Assembly: GCA_020850355.1 (NCBI GenBank)
Contig: JADZEX010000038.1
Coordinates: 1-41,082, forward strand
DNA: 41,082 bases
Direction: 5' to 3'
Origin: Fimbriimonadaceae bacterium
GTDB taxonomy: Bacteria; Armatimonadota; UBA10988
Shown one piece after another: positions 31,037-38,323 of this stretch. The notes beneath the pieces were generated by a model. It searched no databases. It was not told the DNA's origin and saw nothing but the letters and a program-made list of their open reading frames with translations. The first letter of the stretch is position 1; each line of letters opens with the position of its first letter. A program made the translations under genes and the position numbers.

Positions 31037-31278
31037 ACTAGCGGATCGCCCAACTCCGCTCTGCGCGCGGCTTTCCAGGGCGGCGACGTACCACGGATGA
31101 TCGTAACGAGGTACCACTCCTCACCCCTTAAGGACCGCTCGATGTCCCAAGCGTCGACGATCTTGTTGCGCAGATCTTGCGAGGCCTTTGGCTCCCCGAG
31201 CCGAGTTGGCTCCCCGAGCGGGTCCGTGAGGGGGCGTACCACGCAAGATCGTTTTCCCAATGTGTTTCGATCAGGCAT
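31024..31278 (-). CDS. Doubtful small ORF upstream of rep (84 aa)
   Basis: ATG at 31278 to TGA at 31024, ending 46 bp before the rep start. The product is polar and basic, contains the repeat LGEPTRLGEP, and ends with KIVDAWDIERSLRGEEWYLV and then TIIRGTSPPWKAARRAEL. It has no recognised domain. Third-codon positions are much less G+C-biased than in neighbouring genes and no ribosome-binding site precedes the ATG. The frame coincides with DNA repeats that have their own pattern, so it may be accidental. It is listed because it is the only frame here with a protein-like composition. Confidence 0.2.
   Translation of the reverse strand: MPDRNTLGKRSCVVRPLTDPLGEPTRLGEPKASQDLRNKIVDAWDIERSLRGEEWYLVTIIRGTSPPWKAARRAELGDPLVSLS
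31088..31104 (-). repeat. 17-bp motif copy 1
   Basis: Minus strand ACGATCATCCGTGGTAC. Consensus over five copies: WCGATCWNSSRTGGTAC. It points toward rep, 111 bp upstream of the chosen rep start. Confidence 0.75.
31188..31219 (+). repeat. 14-bp direct repeat, 18-bp period
   Basis: TTGGCTCCCCGAGC at 31188-31201 and again at 31206-31219. The 18-bp period lies in the 17-22 bp range typical of plasmid iterons, but only two copies are present. Confidence 0.7.
31236..31252 (-). repeat. 17-bp motif copy 2
   Basis: Minus strand ACGATCTTGCGTGGTAC. It points toward rep and lies back-to-back with the plus-strand copy at 31267, with 14 AT-rich bases between them. Confidence 0.75.
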
Positions 31279-31283
31279 GGTAC
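31267..31283 (+). repeat. 17-bp motif copy 3
   Basis: TCGATCAGGCATGGTAC, pointing toward the secreted-protein gene at 31426. Start-to-start distance to the next copy is 84 bp, close to eight helical turns. Confidence 0.7.
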
Positions 31284-31350
31284 CACCCGCGTCGACTCCC
31301 TTCACAGGCCGCGCCGCCGGGCTGCCGGAGGGCCTGGCCGGGGTCGCGAT

Positions 31351-31367
31351 ACGATCAACCGTGGTAC
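31351..31367 (+). repeat. 17-bp motif copy 4
   Basis: ACGATCAACCGTGGTAC, pointing toward the gene at 31426 and ending 58 bp before its ATG. Confidence 0.75.
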
Positions 31368-31414
31368 CTCGCCCGAGTCGGCGCGGCGCTGAAACTCTGG
31401 GCGGCCGGGCGGTG

Positions 31415-31420
31415 TAGAAT
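31415..31420 (+). promoter_or_regulatory. -10 element of the 31426 gene (leaderless)
   Basis: TAGAAT preceded by TG, ending 5 bases before the ATG at 31426. There is no ribosome-binding site, so a transcript starting at or next to the ATG is likely, as for rnd. No convincing -35; a motif copy lies 48 bp upstream. Confidence 0.45.
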
Positions 31421-31425
31421 CCCCC

Positions 31426-34134
31426 ATGCGCACCTGCTGGCTGCTCGCTCTGCTCACCCTGCCGGCCGTCGCCGCCGACCTGCCGCGGCTGGCGCTGGTC
31501 GGGCCCTTGCGGATGGGTCCGTCCGGTGTGCTCCTGCGGGCTGGCCTGCCGGTCGACTGCCTGGGCGCCCACGAGGCCTGCGACAGCGCCGTGCTGCAGC
31601 GCTACGACGTGGTCCTGGCCGGCTCGATGTGGGACCGCGGCGAGCCCTGGCAGGACGACGCCAAGCAGGCCCTCGCCAGCTATCTTCGCCGCGGCGGCCG
31701 GGTCCTGGCCGAGGCCGGGGGGCTGCCGCGCGAGGTGCTCCCCTCCGGCCCGCGCTTTCGCCACCACGAGTCCGGCGACCAGGACGATCGGCCGTTCCGC
31801 CTGGCGGCCGGCGACCACCCCCTGTTGCGCCGCTTCGCGCCGCGGCAGCGCTTCGCCGGGACCGGGGCCTGGTTCAGCTTCCAGGAACTCGACGAGGTCA
31901 CCGTGCTGGCCACCTTCCTGGAGGGTGACGCCGCTGGCGAACCGGCGATCTTCGAGCACCGCGTCGGGGCTGGCCGGTTGATCGTGCTGGCCAGCCAACT
32001 GTTCTACGTGCAGGGCAACTGGCGCAACGATTACGACGAGCTGCTGCTGGCGTTGGTCGACGACCTCGCCGACGGGCGCGCCCGGCCCCAGTGGGACCTC
32101 GCCCGCGACGTCGGCGACGCGCCGCTCTGGCCGTCGGCGCCTCCGCCCGGCCGACCGGCGGGGAGCGGCTGGCAGGAGCTGGGTGACCTCGCCTGCGGCG
32201 CCTGGACGCTCGACCTGGGGGCTCAGCCGCGCGGCGCGCTGGTGGTGGGCGACCTGCCCCTGAGGGTCGCGGGCCGGCGGCTGCACGGTCTGCCGGGCGG
32301 CTCGTTGGGATTGCCCAACCCAGCCATCGTACGGGGCGACGACGCGGGCGGCGAGCTGCTCGGGCCGGACCGCGTGGCGGCCCGCTGGAGCTGGCCGCGG
32401 CCGTTGCGCGGGCGCCTCTGGTGGCGTGGCACGCCGGCCCGCTACACCGCCCGCGAGCCGCTTTGGGTGAGCGACGACTTCACCCGCACCGGGCCGCCGC
32501 AGCAGCCCGGCGGGATCTGGCAGCGCCACCGCGGCGCGGTCTGCCTGACCGGCACCGGGGAGCCCTTCGTGCGGGTCCCCGAGTTCGCCCTGCGGCTGCG
32601 TGACGGCGAGGTCGCCACCGGCGAGGCCGGCTGGTGCAACTACACCCTCGGCCTCAGCGTGCAGCTCCGCGACGCGCGCGAGGTGACCGTTGCCATTGCT
32701 CAGGACGCGGCCGGCCGGGAGCTCACCCTGCGCTGTCCGGCGCTGCGCGGCGGCCCCCGCCTGGTGCTCCGCGACGGCCGCGGCGAGCGCGAGCTGGCGC
32801 GCGGCCAGGAGCCGCTGCCGCCCCTTCAGTGGACGCGCCTGGAGCTCGGCCTGACCGCCGGGCAGGTCCAGGCGCGGGTCGGCGGGGAGGTCCTCACGGG
32901 GGGCCCCTGCGACCTGCTCGGCGGCTCCCTGCGGATCGGCTGCCGTGGCGGCGAGGTGATCGTCGACGACGTCCAGATCGCCGCGCCGCCCGGGGCGGCC
33001 GATCCGCTGCCGACGGTCCACCCGGCGCAGCTCGACAAAGGGCCCGAGAGCAAACTCGACCGCGACACCTGGGCCCACCCCGCGGCGGCCTGGCTGCCCA
33101 CCACCCGCCGCGGCGAGGTGTGGCATGCCGGCCGCTTCAACGGCCCCCTGACGCTCAGCGTGCCCTTCACGGTGCGCGGACCGCAGGACAGCCTGACCGT
33201 GCACCGCGGCCCGCAGCGCGTCGCGCGGCCCTGGCTGCGGGTCGGCCCAGGGCTGCCGCCGGGGCGGCACTGGCTGCAGGTCAGCCACCGCGGCCAGCCC
33301 GCCGCCTGGCTCGACGGCCGCCCGCTGCCGCCGCCCGCGGCGCCGGCCGCCGGCTCCGCGCTGGGGCTCTCCTGGACCCCCGGGGCCGCGCCGCTGATCG
33401 CCGGGGTCGAGGTCGCCTCGCCGCACGTCCAGGAGCTGACCTTCGAGCGGCAGCCGGTCGACTGGTGGGAGAGCGGCGGTACCTGGCAGATCGGCAGTCG
33501 CTGGCCCTGTCAGCCGCAGTACGCCTGGCTGATCGGCACCGCCCAGCCGCAGGCAGTGCTCTGGCACGACCGCCCCTGGACCGCTGACCTGGCGGTCCAG
33601 GCGCTGCTCGGCGTGCGCATGTTAGGCCGCTACGGCGACCCCGAGACCGAACCCTTCGAGCGGCTGCGGCTGCTGCTGGCCGGCAACGGCCGCGACCCCT
33701 GGAGCGGTTACACGCTCGAGCTGGGCAGCCCCATCGCGGGGTTCAGCCGGCTCTATCGCAAGCGGCAGGTGGTCGCCACCAGCACCCGCGAGCTGCCGCA
33801 CTGGCGAGAAGTCCACAACTACTGGGGCGACCTGCGGGTCGAGCTGGTGGATGGCCAGATCACTGCCTGGCTGGGCCGCCGGCCGTTGCTCTCCTGGGAG
33901 GATCCCGAGCCGCTCCCGCCCGGGCAGGTCGGCCTGGCCTGCGAGCGCAACAGCCTGGTGACGCCCTACGTGGCGATCTACGGTGAGCCCGGCGCGCCGC
34001 GCAGTTACCCCGCCGCGACCGCCAGCGAACTGCGCACGGCACGCCGCTGGGCGGCGGCCCGCGCCAACCACCGCCCGGCCCCGGTGCTCGGCGCGCTGAC
34101 CCGGCTGCTCGCCCGCCTGCAGGACCCCGCTTAA
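31426..34134 (+). CDS. Large secreted protein: amidotransferase-like N-terminus plus LamG-like domains
   Basis: A 902-residue exported protein with signal peptide MRTCWLLALLTLPAVAA. Residues about 18-220 look like a glutamine-amidotransferase/ThuA-like alpha-beta fold (RYDVVLAGSMWD; YLRRGGRVLAEAGGLPREV; GAGRLIVLASQLFYV), without an evident catalytic triad. The remainder is beta-rich, with at least three LamG/jelly-roll-like units, for example around WVSDDFTRTG..GIWQRHRGAVCL, TFERQPVDWWESGGTWQIG, and a final YTLELGSPIAGFSRLYRKR stretch. Such proteins are common in glycan-degrading bacteria, but no activity can be assigned. It lies upstream of the Gfo/Idh/MocA gene, separated by 108 bp. The ATG seems to be leaderless. 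Confidence 0.8.
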   Translation: MRTCWLLALLTLPAVAADLPRLALVGPLRMGPSGVLLRAGLPVDCLGAHEACDSAVLQRYDVVLAGSMWDRGEPWQDDAKQALASYLRRGGRVLAEAGGLPREVLPSGPRFRHHESGDQDDRPFRLAAGDHPLLRRFAPRQRFAGTGAWFSFQELDEVTVLATFLEGDAAGEPAIFEHRVGAGRLIVLASQLFYVQGNWRNDYDELLLALVDDLADGRARPQWDLARDVGDAPLWPSAPPPGRPAGSGWQELGDLACGAWTLDLGAQPRGALVVGDLPLRVAGRRLHGLPGGSLGLPNPAIVRGDDAGGELLGPDRVAARWSWPRPLRGRLWWRGTPARYTAREPLWVSDDFTRTGPPQQPGGIWQRHRGAVCLTGTGEPFVRVPEFALRLRDGEVATGEAGWCNYTLGLSVQLRDAREVTVAIAQDAAGRELTLRCPALRGGPRLVLRDGRGERELARGQEPLPPLQWTRLELGLTAGQVQARVGGEVLTGGPCDLLGGSLRIGCRGGEVIVDDVQIAAPPGAADPLPTVHPAQLDKGPESKLDRDTWAHPAAAWLPTTRRGEVWHAGRFNGPLTLSVPFTVRGPQDSLTVHRGPQRVARPWLRVGPGLPPGRHWLQVSHRGQPAAWLDGRPLPPPAAPAAGSALGLSWTPGAAPLIAGVEVASPHVQELTFERQPVDWWESGGTWQIGSRWPCQPQYAWLIGTAQPQAVLWHDRPWTADLAVQALLGVRMLGRYGDPETEPFERLRLLLAGNGRDPWSGYTLELGSPIAGFSRLYRKRQVVATSTRELPHWREVHNYWGDLRVELVDGQITAWLGRRPLLSWEDPEPLPPGQVGLACERNSLVTPYVAIYGEPGAPRSYPAATASELRTARRWAAARANHRPAPVLGALTRLLARLQDPA

Positions 34135-34242
34135 CCGGGCGGAGGAGTCCCGCCGGGCGGTGGCGAACCAACCGCGCGAGAGCAGCCGCCGCCAGCCAGG
34201 GCGACCGGGCCGCGGCGCCGCCACCGTCAGGGAGTAAGCGAC

Positions 34243-35334
34243 ATGGCATTGCGAGTGGGCGTGGTCGGCATGGGTGGGATCGGCAACCAGCATGCCACCT
34301 GCCACCAGGACAACGCGCTGGCCGAGCTGGTCGCCGTCTGCGATCTGAAACGCGACGTCGCCGACAAGGCCGCCGAGAAGTTCAAGGTCAAGGCCTACTA
34401 CAGCCTGGCCGACCTGCTGGCGCACGAGGAGCTCGACGTCGTCGACGTCACCACCTCCGGCTACGAGAACGGCAGTTGGCACTACGAGCCGACCATGGAG
34501 GCCCTCGCTGCCGGCCGCCACGTGCTCTGCGAAAAGCCGCTCAGCAACGACATCGGCGAGTGCCGCGAGATGGTCTGCTACGCCGCCGAGCGGAAGCTCT
34601 ATTTGGGCTGCAACCTCAACCACTACTTCACCCCGACCGCGGCGCAGGCCAAGAAGTACATGGACGAGGGCAAGATCGGCGAGGCCGCCTACCTGCTCTT
34701 CAAGATGGGCTTCGACGGTAGCGAGCACACCTACAAGTTCAACCCGTCGCCGCGCTTCAACCAGCCCTACGGCCACATGAAGGCCTTCCTGACCCACCCC
34801 TTCAGCGTGATGCGCTACTTCTGCGGCGATATCACCCACCTCCAGGCCTTCGCCGGCCGCCCCGGCGTGCGGCAGTCGGCCGGCGATCTGCTGCTGTCGA
34901 TCAACAGCGTCCACTGCAAGTTCGCCAGCGGCACCATCGGCTACCTGCTGAGCCAGCGCGGCGACACGATGTGGGGCCTCGGCGGCTGGTGGAGTTGCGA
35001 GGTCGGCGGCACCAAGGGCAGCTTCGCCATCGAGAACTGCATCGAAAAGCTGACCTACTACCCCGGTACCAGGCCCGGCGAGAAGTCCGAGCCGGAAGTG
35101 CTCGACACCGGCATCAAGGACTTCGGGGCGACCTTCCCGAACCGCATCCACGCCTTTCTGGAAGACGTCACCAACGGCGTCCACTTCGAGAAGCTGCGCT
35201 CCAGCGGCCGCGACGCGCTGGCCACCATGGAGTACATCTTCGCGGTGATCGAGTCCTACGAGCTGGGTGGCCAACTGGTCCGGCCGCATCCGCTGCCGAC
35301 GATCCACGGCAACCCCGCCGTCGAGCGGATCTGA
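34243..35334 (+). CDS. Gfo/Idh/MocA family NAD(P)-dependent oxidoreductase
   Basis: A 363-residue cytoplasmic dehydrogenase. The Rossmann fold starts with VGVVGMGGIGNQH (G-x-G-x-x-G at residues 9-14), and the family signature EKPL is at 97-100 with the catalytic-type lysine K98. The C-terminal alpha/beta domain includes GCNLNHYFTP and MKAFLTHPFSVMRYFCGD, where the histidine is a likely catalytic residue. Members oxidise or epimerise sugars, inositols and related polyols with NAD(P). A role in catabolism of a sugar freed by the neighbouring exported enzymes is plausible but inferred. The ribosome-binding site GGGAG lies eight bases before the ATG. It is probably transcribed with the upstream gene. 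Confidence 0.92.
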   Translation: MALRVGVVGMGGIGNQHATCHQDNALAELVAVCDLKRDVADKAAEKFKVKAYYSLADLLAHEELDVVDVTTSGYENGSWHYEPTMEALAAGRHVLCEKPLSNDIGECREMVCYAAERKLYLGCNLNHYFTPTAAQAKKYMDEGKIGEAAYLLFKMGFDGSEHTYKFNPSPRFNQPYGHMKAFLTHPFSVMRYFCGDITHLQAFAGRPGVRQSAGDLLLSINSVHCKFASGTIGYLLSQRGDTMWGLGGWWSCEVGGTKGSFAIENCIEKLTYYPGTRPGEKSEPEVLDTGIKDFGATFPNRIHAFLEDVTNGVHFEKLRSSGRDALATMEYIFAVIESYELGGQLVRPHPLPTIHGNPAVERI

Positions 35335-35446
35335 CGTCGCCGCGCGGCGCCGGCCAACCAGCCGGCGCCGCGTGGCGCCGCGTGACCCAGAAGTGACACC
35401 GATCCGCCCCGCACGGGCGATTTCTGACTACGTCGCGACCGTTTTG

Positions 35447-35455
35447 TGGTACAAA
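35447..35455 (+). promoter_or_regulatory. Extended -10 promoter of the Flp pilin gene
   Basis: TGGTACAAA followed by T, an extended -10 of the same form as the rnd promoter. The expected start is near 35463, about 43 nt before the GTG, leaving room for GAGGAG at 35494-35499. Confidence 0.45.
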
Positions 35456-35505
35456 TCGCCTTAGCCGCCCACCGGGCCTGGTCGGGGGCTCACGAGGAGA
35501 ACAGA

Positions 35506-35673
35506 GTGTTGCACCGTTTGTTCGGCGAGGAAGACGGCCAGACCCTGATCGAGTACGGCCTGCTCACAGCTCTCATTTCGATCGTCGCGATCGCCATTCT
35601 GACGGTCCTCGGCCGCAAGACCAAGGACGTCTACACCACCGTCAACGACTCGATGCGGACCAAGTCCAGCTAG
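35506..35673 (+). CDS. Flp/Fap-type pilin subunit
   Basis: A 55-residue Flp pilin. The short leader MLHRLFGEEDG is followed by QTLIEYGLLTALISIVAIAILTVLG, the prepilin-peptidase site and single hydrophobic helix of the Flp family, with the conserved E-Y pair. The mature pilin polymerises into adhesive type IVb (Tad) pili. The GTG at 35506 follows GAGGAGA by five bases; an earlier ATG in frame (35446) overlaps the promoter. No tad assembly genes (ATPase, TadB/C, secretin, prepilin peptidase) are in the window, so assembly depends on a distant locus. A strong hairpin follows the stop. Confidence 0.9.
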   Translation: MLHRLFGEEDGQTLIEYGLLTALISIVAIAILTVLGRKTKDVYTTVNDSMRTKSS

Positions 35674-35699
35674 CTCGCCGCGAGCTGCGGACCGTTGCC

Positions 35700-35733
35700 G
35701 ACAGCCGGCGCTGCCCAGGCGGCGCCGGCTGTC
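35700..35733. terminator. Strong hairpin after the pilin gene
   Basis: Perfect 12-bp stem GACAGCCGGCGC / GCGCCGGCTGTC with a 10-base loop, 27 bp after the pilin stop and between convergent genes. No T-tract follows on either strand. It probably stabilises or ends the short, abundant pilin mRNA and may serve both directions. Confidence 0.6.
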
Positions 35734-35763
35734 TGTCGTCCCACCCCGCTGCCGTCGCCGCTC

Positions 35764-38292
35764 TCAGGGCTGGTAGTAGGGCTTCAGCATCACGTAGTTG
35801 AGGGCCGTGGCGGTGCCGGGTGCGGCGGTGGCGTCGGTGAAGGTGATCTGGCAGGTGGCCGCAGTGGCGCGGAACCGCAGGTGGTGCAGGTTGACCCGCG
35901 CCCAGCCGGCCGCGGCCTCCGCGCCGGTCGTGCGGCGATCCACGTGGACGTAGGACTGGGCCGGGAGCAGCTCGGCCCCAGGGCCGAACTCGGCGCGCAG
36001 GCGGTGTTCCTGCGGGGCGACCCGGCGGGCCACCAGGTCGGGGTGATCGACCGTCACGAACTGCAGCGTGTAGACCTGGCCGGGGGTCAGGCCGGTGGCC
36101 GTCTGCGCCAAGGTGCTCGGCTGGTCGGCGCCGCGCTGCAGCACCGCAAAGGTGTCGCCGATCCGCCCGGTGGCGCCCCAGCGGCGTTGGCTGTTGGCGC
36201 CGTAGCCGGCCAACTGGTCCGGCCGCACCGCCGCCGCGGGGCTGGCGGTCCAGCCCTGCAGGCCGTCGGCGAAGTCGCCGTTGCGGAGGTGTCCGGGGTT
36301 GTAGCGGTAGCCGTAGCGCTGCGACAGGAGGGTCGTCTGGCCCTCGATGCAGTAGTGCCGCAGCAGCGCCATCGACCAGCGGTAGAGCTCCTCGTCGTCG
36401 TAGTAGCTGCCCCAGTAACCGGTCATCGCGAGGTCGCGGAACGGCGGCTGCGTGGCGATCCGCTGGAGCTGCAGGTCGAGGTAGACCTTGTAATCCACCG
36501 CCGGGTCGACATCCAGCGAGATGATCGGAATCTGGTTGAAGTTGCCCAGGATCATCGCCGACCCGGCGGCGGCGTTCGGGAAGTACTCGGCCAGCCGCAG
36601 CATCGTGTCGTCGAGCCGGCCGGTCAGGTAGTTCGTGGCGTCCTGCTCGTCGCGCCGGCTGGCGCAGTAAATCTCGAACAACAGCCGCCCACGGCCCCGT
36701 GAAGCGTTCAGGCTGGCGCTGATGAAGTCGCTGTGCAGGCCGGGCACCGCCGGCTTGCCGACGATCCAGGTGTAGATCAGCCGCTGCGCGGGGTTCGGCA
36801 CCTGGCGCAGGGCGGCGGTGTAGGGGATCAGCGCGGGGTGACCGAAGAACTGCTCGTCGTTGGTGATGCCGTCGTACCAGGGCGCCGTCAGGCCGGGGCT
36901 GGCGCTCATCCGGGCGACCAGATCGGCGGCGTCGCGAGGGTCCGTGGTGCCGACGTTGGCCAACCACTTATGGCCAAGCTGGCGGACCTCGGCGCGGTGT
37001 TGCTCAGGGAGATTGCCCCCGTTAAGGGTGGTCACCGCGGGCAAGACGTGCTGCCGGAGGAAGTCCCAGTCGTACTTCCCGTTCTGCGGGATCTGGCTGT
37101 CGGCGCAGGCCGGGTAGTTGAAGACCTCGGCAATCGACCGCACGACCAGCGTCCCGCCGCGGGCCCCGCGGACCTGCAGCGTGTGGCGCCCCCGCGGCAG
37201 CTCGCGAAAGACCTCGGGGCGGGCCAGGCCGGCGGTCACCACGACATCGTCCTGGTCCAGCCGCGCTTCTAGCGTGGCCGAGGCGGCGGCTGGGGCGATC
37301 TGGATCCAGACCCAGCCGTCGCGCGGGTTGTCGAAGGTGGCGCTGGTCGCCGGGCCGGCCGCCGGCAGCGGCTGGCGGAGCAGTTCGACAACCAGGTTGT
37401 TGAGCCGCCGGTGCGCCGTGGTGTCGACCGGCGCCAGCGGACGCAGGGTGATCGTCTGCACCGCCTGCCAGATCTTGGCCCCGGTGGCCCGTTCGACGAT
37501 CGCCAGGTCCAGTGTGTGATCGCCGGCCGCCAGGCCGGTCAGGTCCAACGTGTTCAGCTCCGGCGCCAGCGGTTGCGTGCGCGCCGGGCCGCCGTCCAGC
37601 GTGGCGACGCAGTCGTAGCCAGCGAGCGGGCGCGCGGTTTGGCCGAAGAAGCGCCAGGTGAGCTGCGGCTGGGCCAGCGGGATCTGGTTCAGCAGCGGCT
37701 GCCAGGCCACCAGGCGGGGGCGGAGCAACTCGGCCGCGGCCCGCGGCGGCGCGCTGCCGGCCAGCGCACCGGGGCTGATCGCCTCCAGCTTGACCCGCGC
37801 GAAGCGGATCTCGCCGACGTAGTCGACCGCGAAGATGGCCACGCCGTAGACGTTGTTCTGGCTCTCCGGCAGCTTGAAGGTCTGCTCGACATGCTGCCAG
37901 GCCGGCGCGTCGGCGGGAAAGGTCTGCGGGCCGACCGCCTTGTGCCAGCCGTTGTCGTGGATGATGATCCCGCAGTGCCCGCTCTTGAAGCCGCGCGTCA
38001 GGATGTCGGCGCTCAGCTTGTAGGTCTCCCCGGCGACGATCTGCTGATCGTGCTGCCGGCAGAACGACGAGATCCCGGGCCGGCCGTCGGGGTTGCTGAA
38101 GACCAGCGCCGCGGTCTGCTCGGGCCCGCCGGTCGGCAGGCGACTGGTGTTGCTGCCGCCCTGCTCCCAGAACGTCGGGAAGGCCGCCCCCGGGCCGTCC
38201 AGGTTGCCGTTGATCAGCAGGTTCTCACCGGGCTGCACGGCCGCCCCGGCGGCCGTCGCCAGCAACAGCGCAACGAGCAGTTTGGGTCGCAT
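35764..38292 (-). CDS. Secreted protein with terminal carbohydrate-binding-like domains
   Basis: An 842-residue exported protein. The signal peptide MRPKLLVALLLATAAGA follows GGAAGGAACC, which fixes the ATG at 38292; the longer open frame runs into the upstream gene. Residues about 22-180 form a CBM4/9-like sandwich (NLLINGNLDGPG; VGEIRFARVKLE). The middle (about 330-640) is a mixed alpha/beta region with NNLVVELLRQPLPAAGP, PWYDGITNDEQFFGHP, RLIYTWIVGKP, and MTGYWGSYYDDEELYRWS. The paired acidic residues suggest a TIM-barrel glycosidase, but I cannot name the family. Residues about 660-842 are a second CBM-like domain (LRNGDFADGLQGW). It follows the sialidase-like gene by 31 bp and is probably co-transcribed with it. 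Confidence 0.75.
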   Translation of the reverse strand: MRPKLLVALLLATAAGAAVQPGENLLINGNLDGPGAAFPTFWEQGGSNTSRLPTGGPEQTAALVFSNPDGRPGISSFCRQHDQQIVAGETYKLSADILTRGFKSGHCGIIIHDNGWHKAVGPQTFPADAPAWQHVEQTFKLPESQNNVYGVAIFAVDYVGEIRFARVKLEAISPGALAGSAPPRAAAELLRPRLVAWQPLLNQIPLAQPQLTWRFFGQTARPLAGYDCVATLDGGPARTQPLAPELNTLDLTGLAAGDHTLDLAIVERATGAKIWQAVQTITLRPLAPVDTTAHRRLNNLVVELLRQPLPAAGPATSATFDNPRDGWVWIQIAPAAASATLEARLDQDDVVVTAGLARPEVFRELPRGRHTLQVRGARGGTLVVRSIAEVFNYPACADSQIPQNGKYDWDFLRQHVLPAVTTLNGGNLPEQHRAEVRQLGHKWLANVGTTDPRDAADLVARMSASPGLTAPWYDGITNDEQFFGHPALIPYTAALRQVPNPAQRLIYTWIVGKPAVPGLHSDFISASLNASRGRGRLLFEIYCASRRDEQDATNYLTGRLDDTMLRLAEYFPNAAAGSAMILGNFNQIPIISLDVDPAVDYKVYLDLQLQRIATQPPFRDLAMTGYWGSYYDDEELYRWSMALLRHYCIEGQTTLLSQRYGYRYNPGHLRNGDFADGLQGWTASPAAAVRPDQLAGYGANSQRRWGATGRIGDTFAVLQRGADQPSTLAQTATGLTPGQVYTLQFVTVDHPDLVARRVAPQEHRLRAEFGPGAELLPAQSYVHVDRRTTGAEAAAGWARVNLHHLRFRATAATCQITFTDATAAPGTATALNYVMLKPYYQP

Positions 38293-38323
38293 CGCGGTTC
38301 CTTCCAGCCGGCTGGGGCCACGC

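Larger units (their letters stand above)
31014..31425. other. Rep upstream control region, candidate origin or iteron region
   Basis: 412 bp between divergent genes, visibly less G+C-rich than its surroundings. It contains the rep promoter with GANTC pairs, two minus-strand motif copies (31088, 31236), two plus-strand copies (31267, 31351), a 14-bp direct repeat of 18-bp period (31188-31219), an inverted pair CGCAAGATC/GATCTTGCG (31242-31250 and 31173-31181), and a short AT-rich stretch at 31251-31270. I saw no TTATNCACA DnaA box. It reads as a regulatory or replication-control region. Confidence 0.6.

Noticed and set aside
31014-31425. DnaA-box type oriC
   Set aside because: I looked for TTATNCACA and its reverse complement here and saw none, so only an initiator-specific origin is considered.
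31279-33567. Continuation of the minus-strand frame upstream of 31278
   Set aside because: It is antisense to the secreted protein at 31426-34134. Only the last 84 codons lie in non-coding DNA, and they are listed as doubtful.
34135-34242. Possible regulatory element before the Gfo/Idh/MocA gene
   Set aside because: Only the ribosome-binding site is clear. Short G+C-rich palindromes here are what composition alone would give.
35447-35452. TGGTAC at the rnd and pilin promoters as further copies of the 17-bp motif
   Set aside because: The upstream CGATC half is missing or mis-spaced. These fit simple extended -10 elements better.
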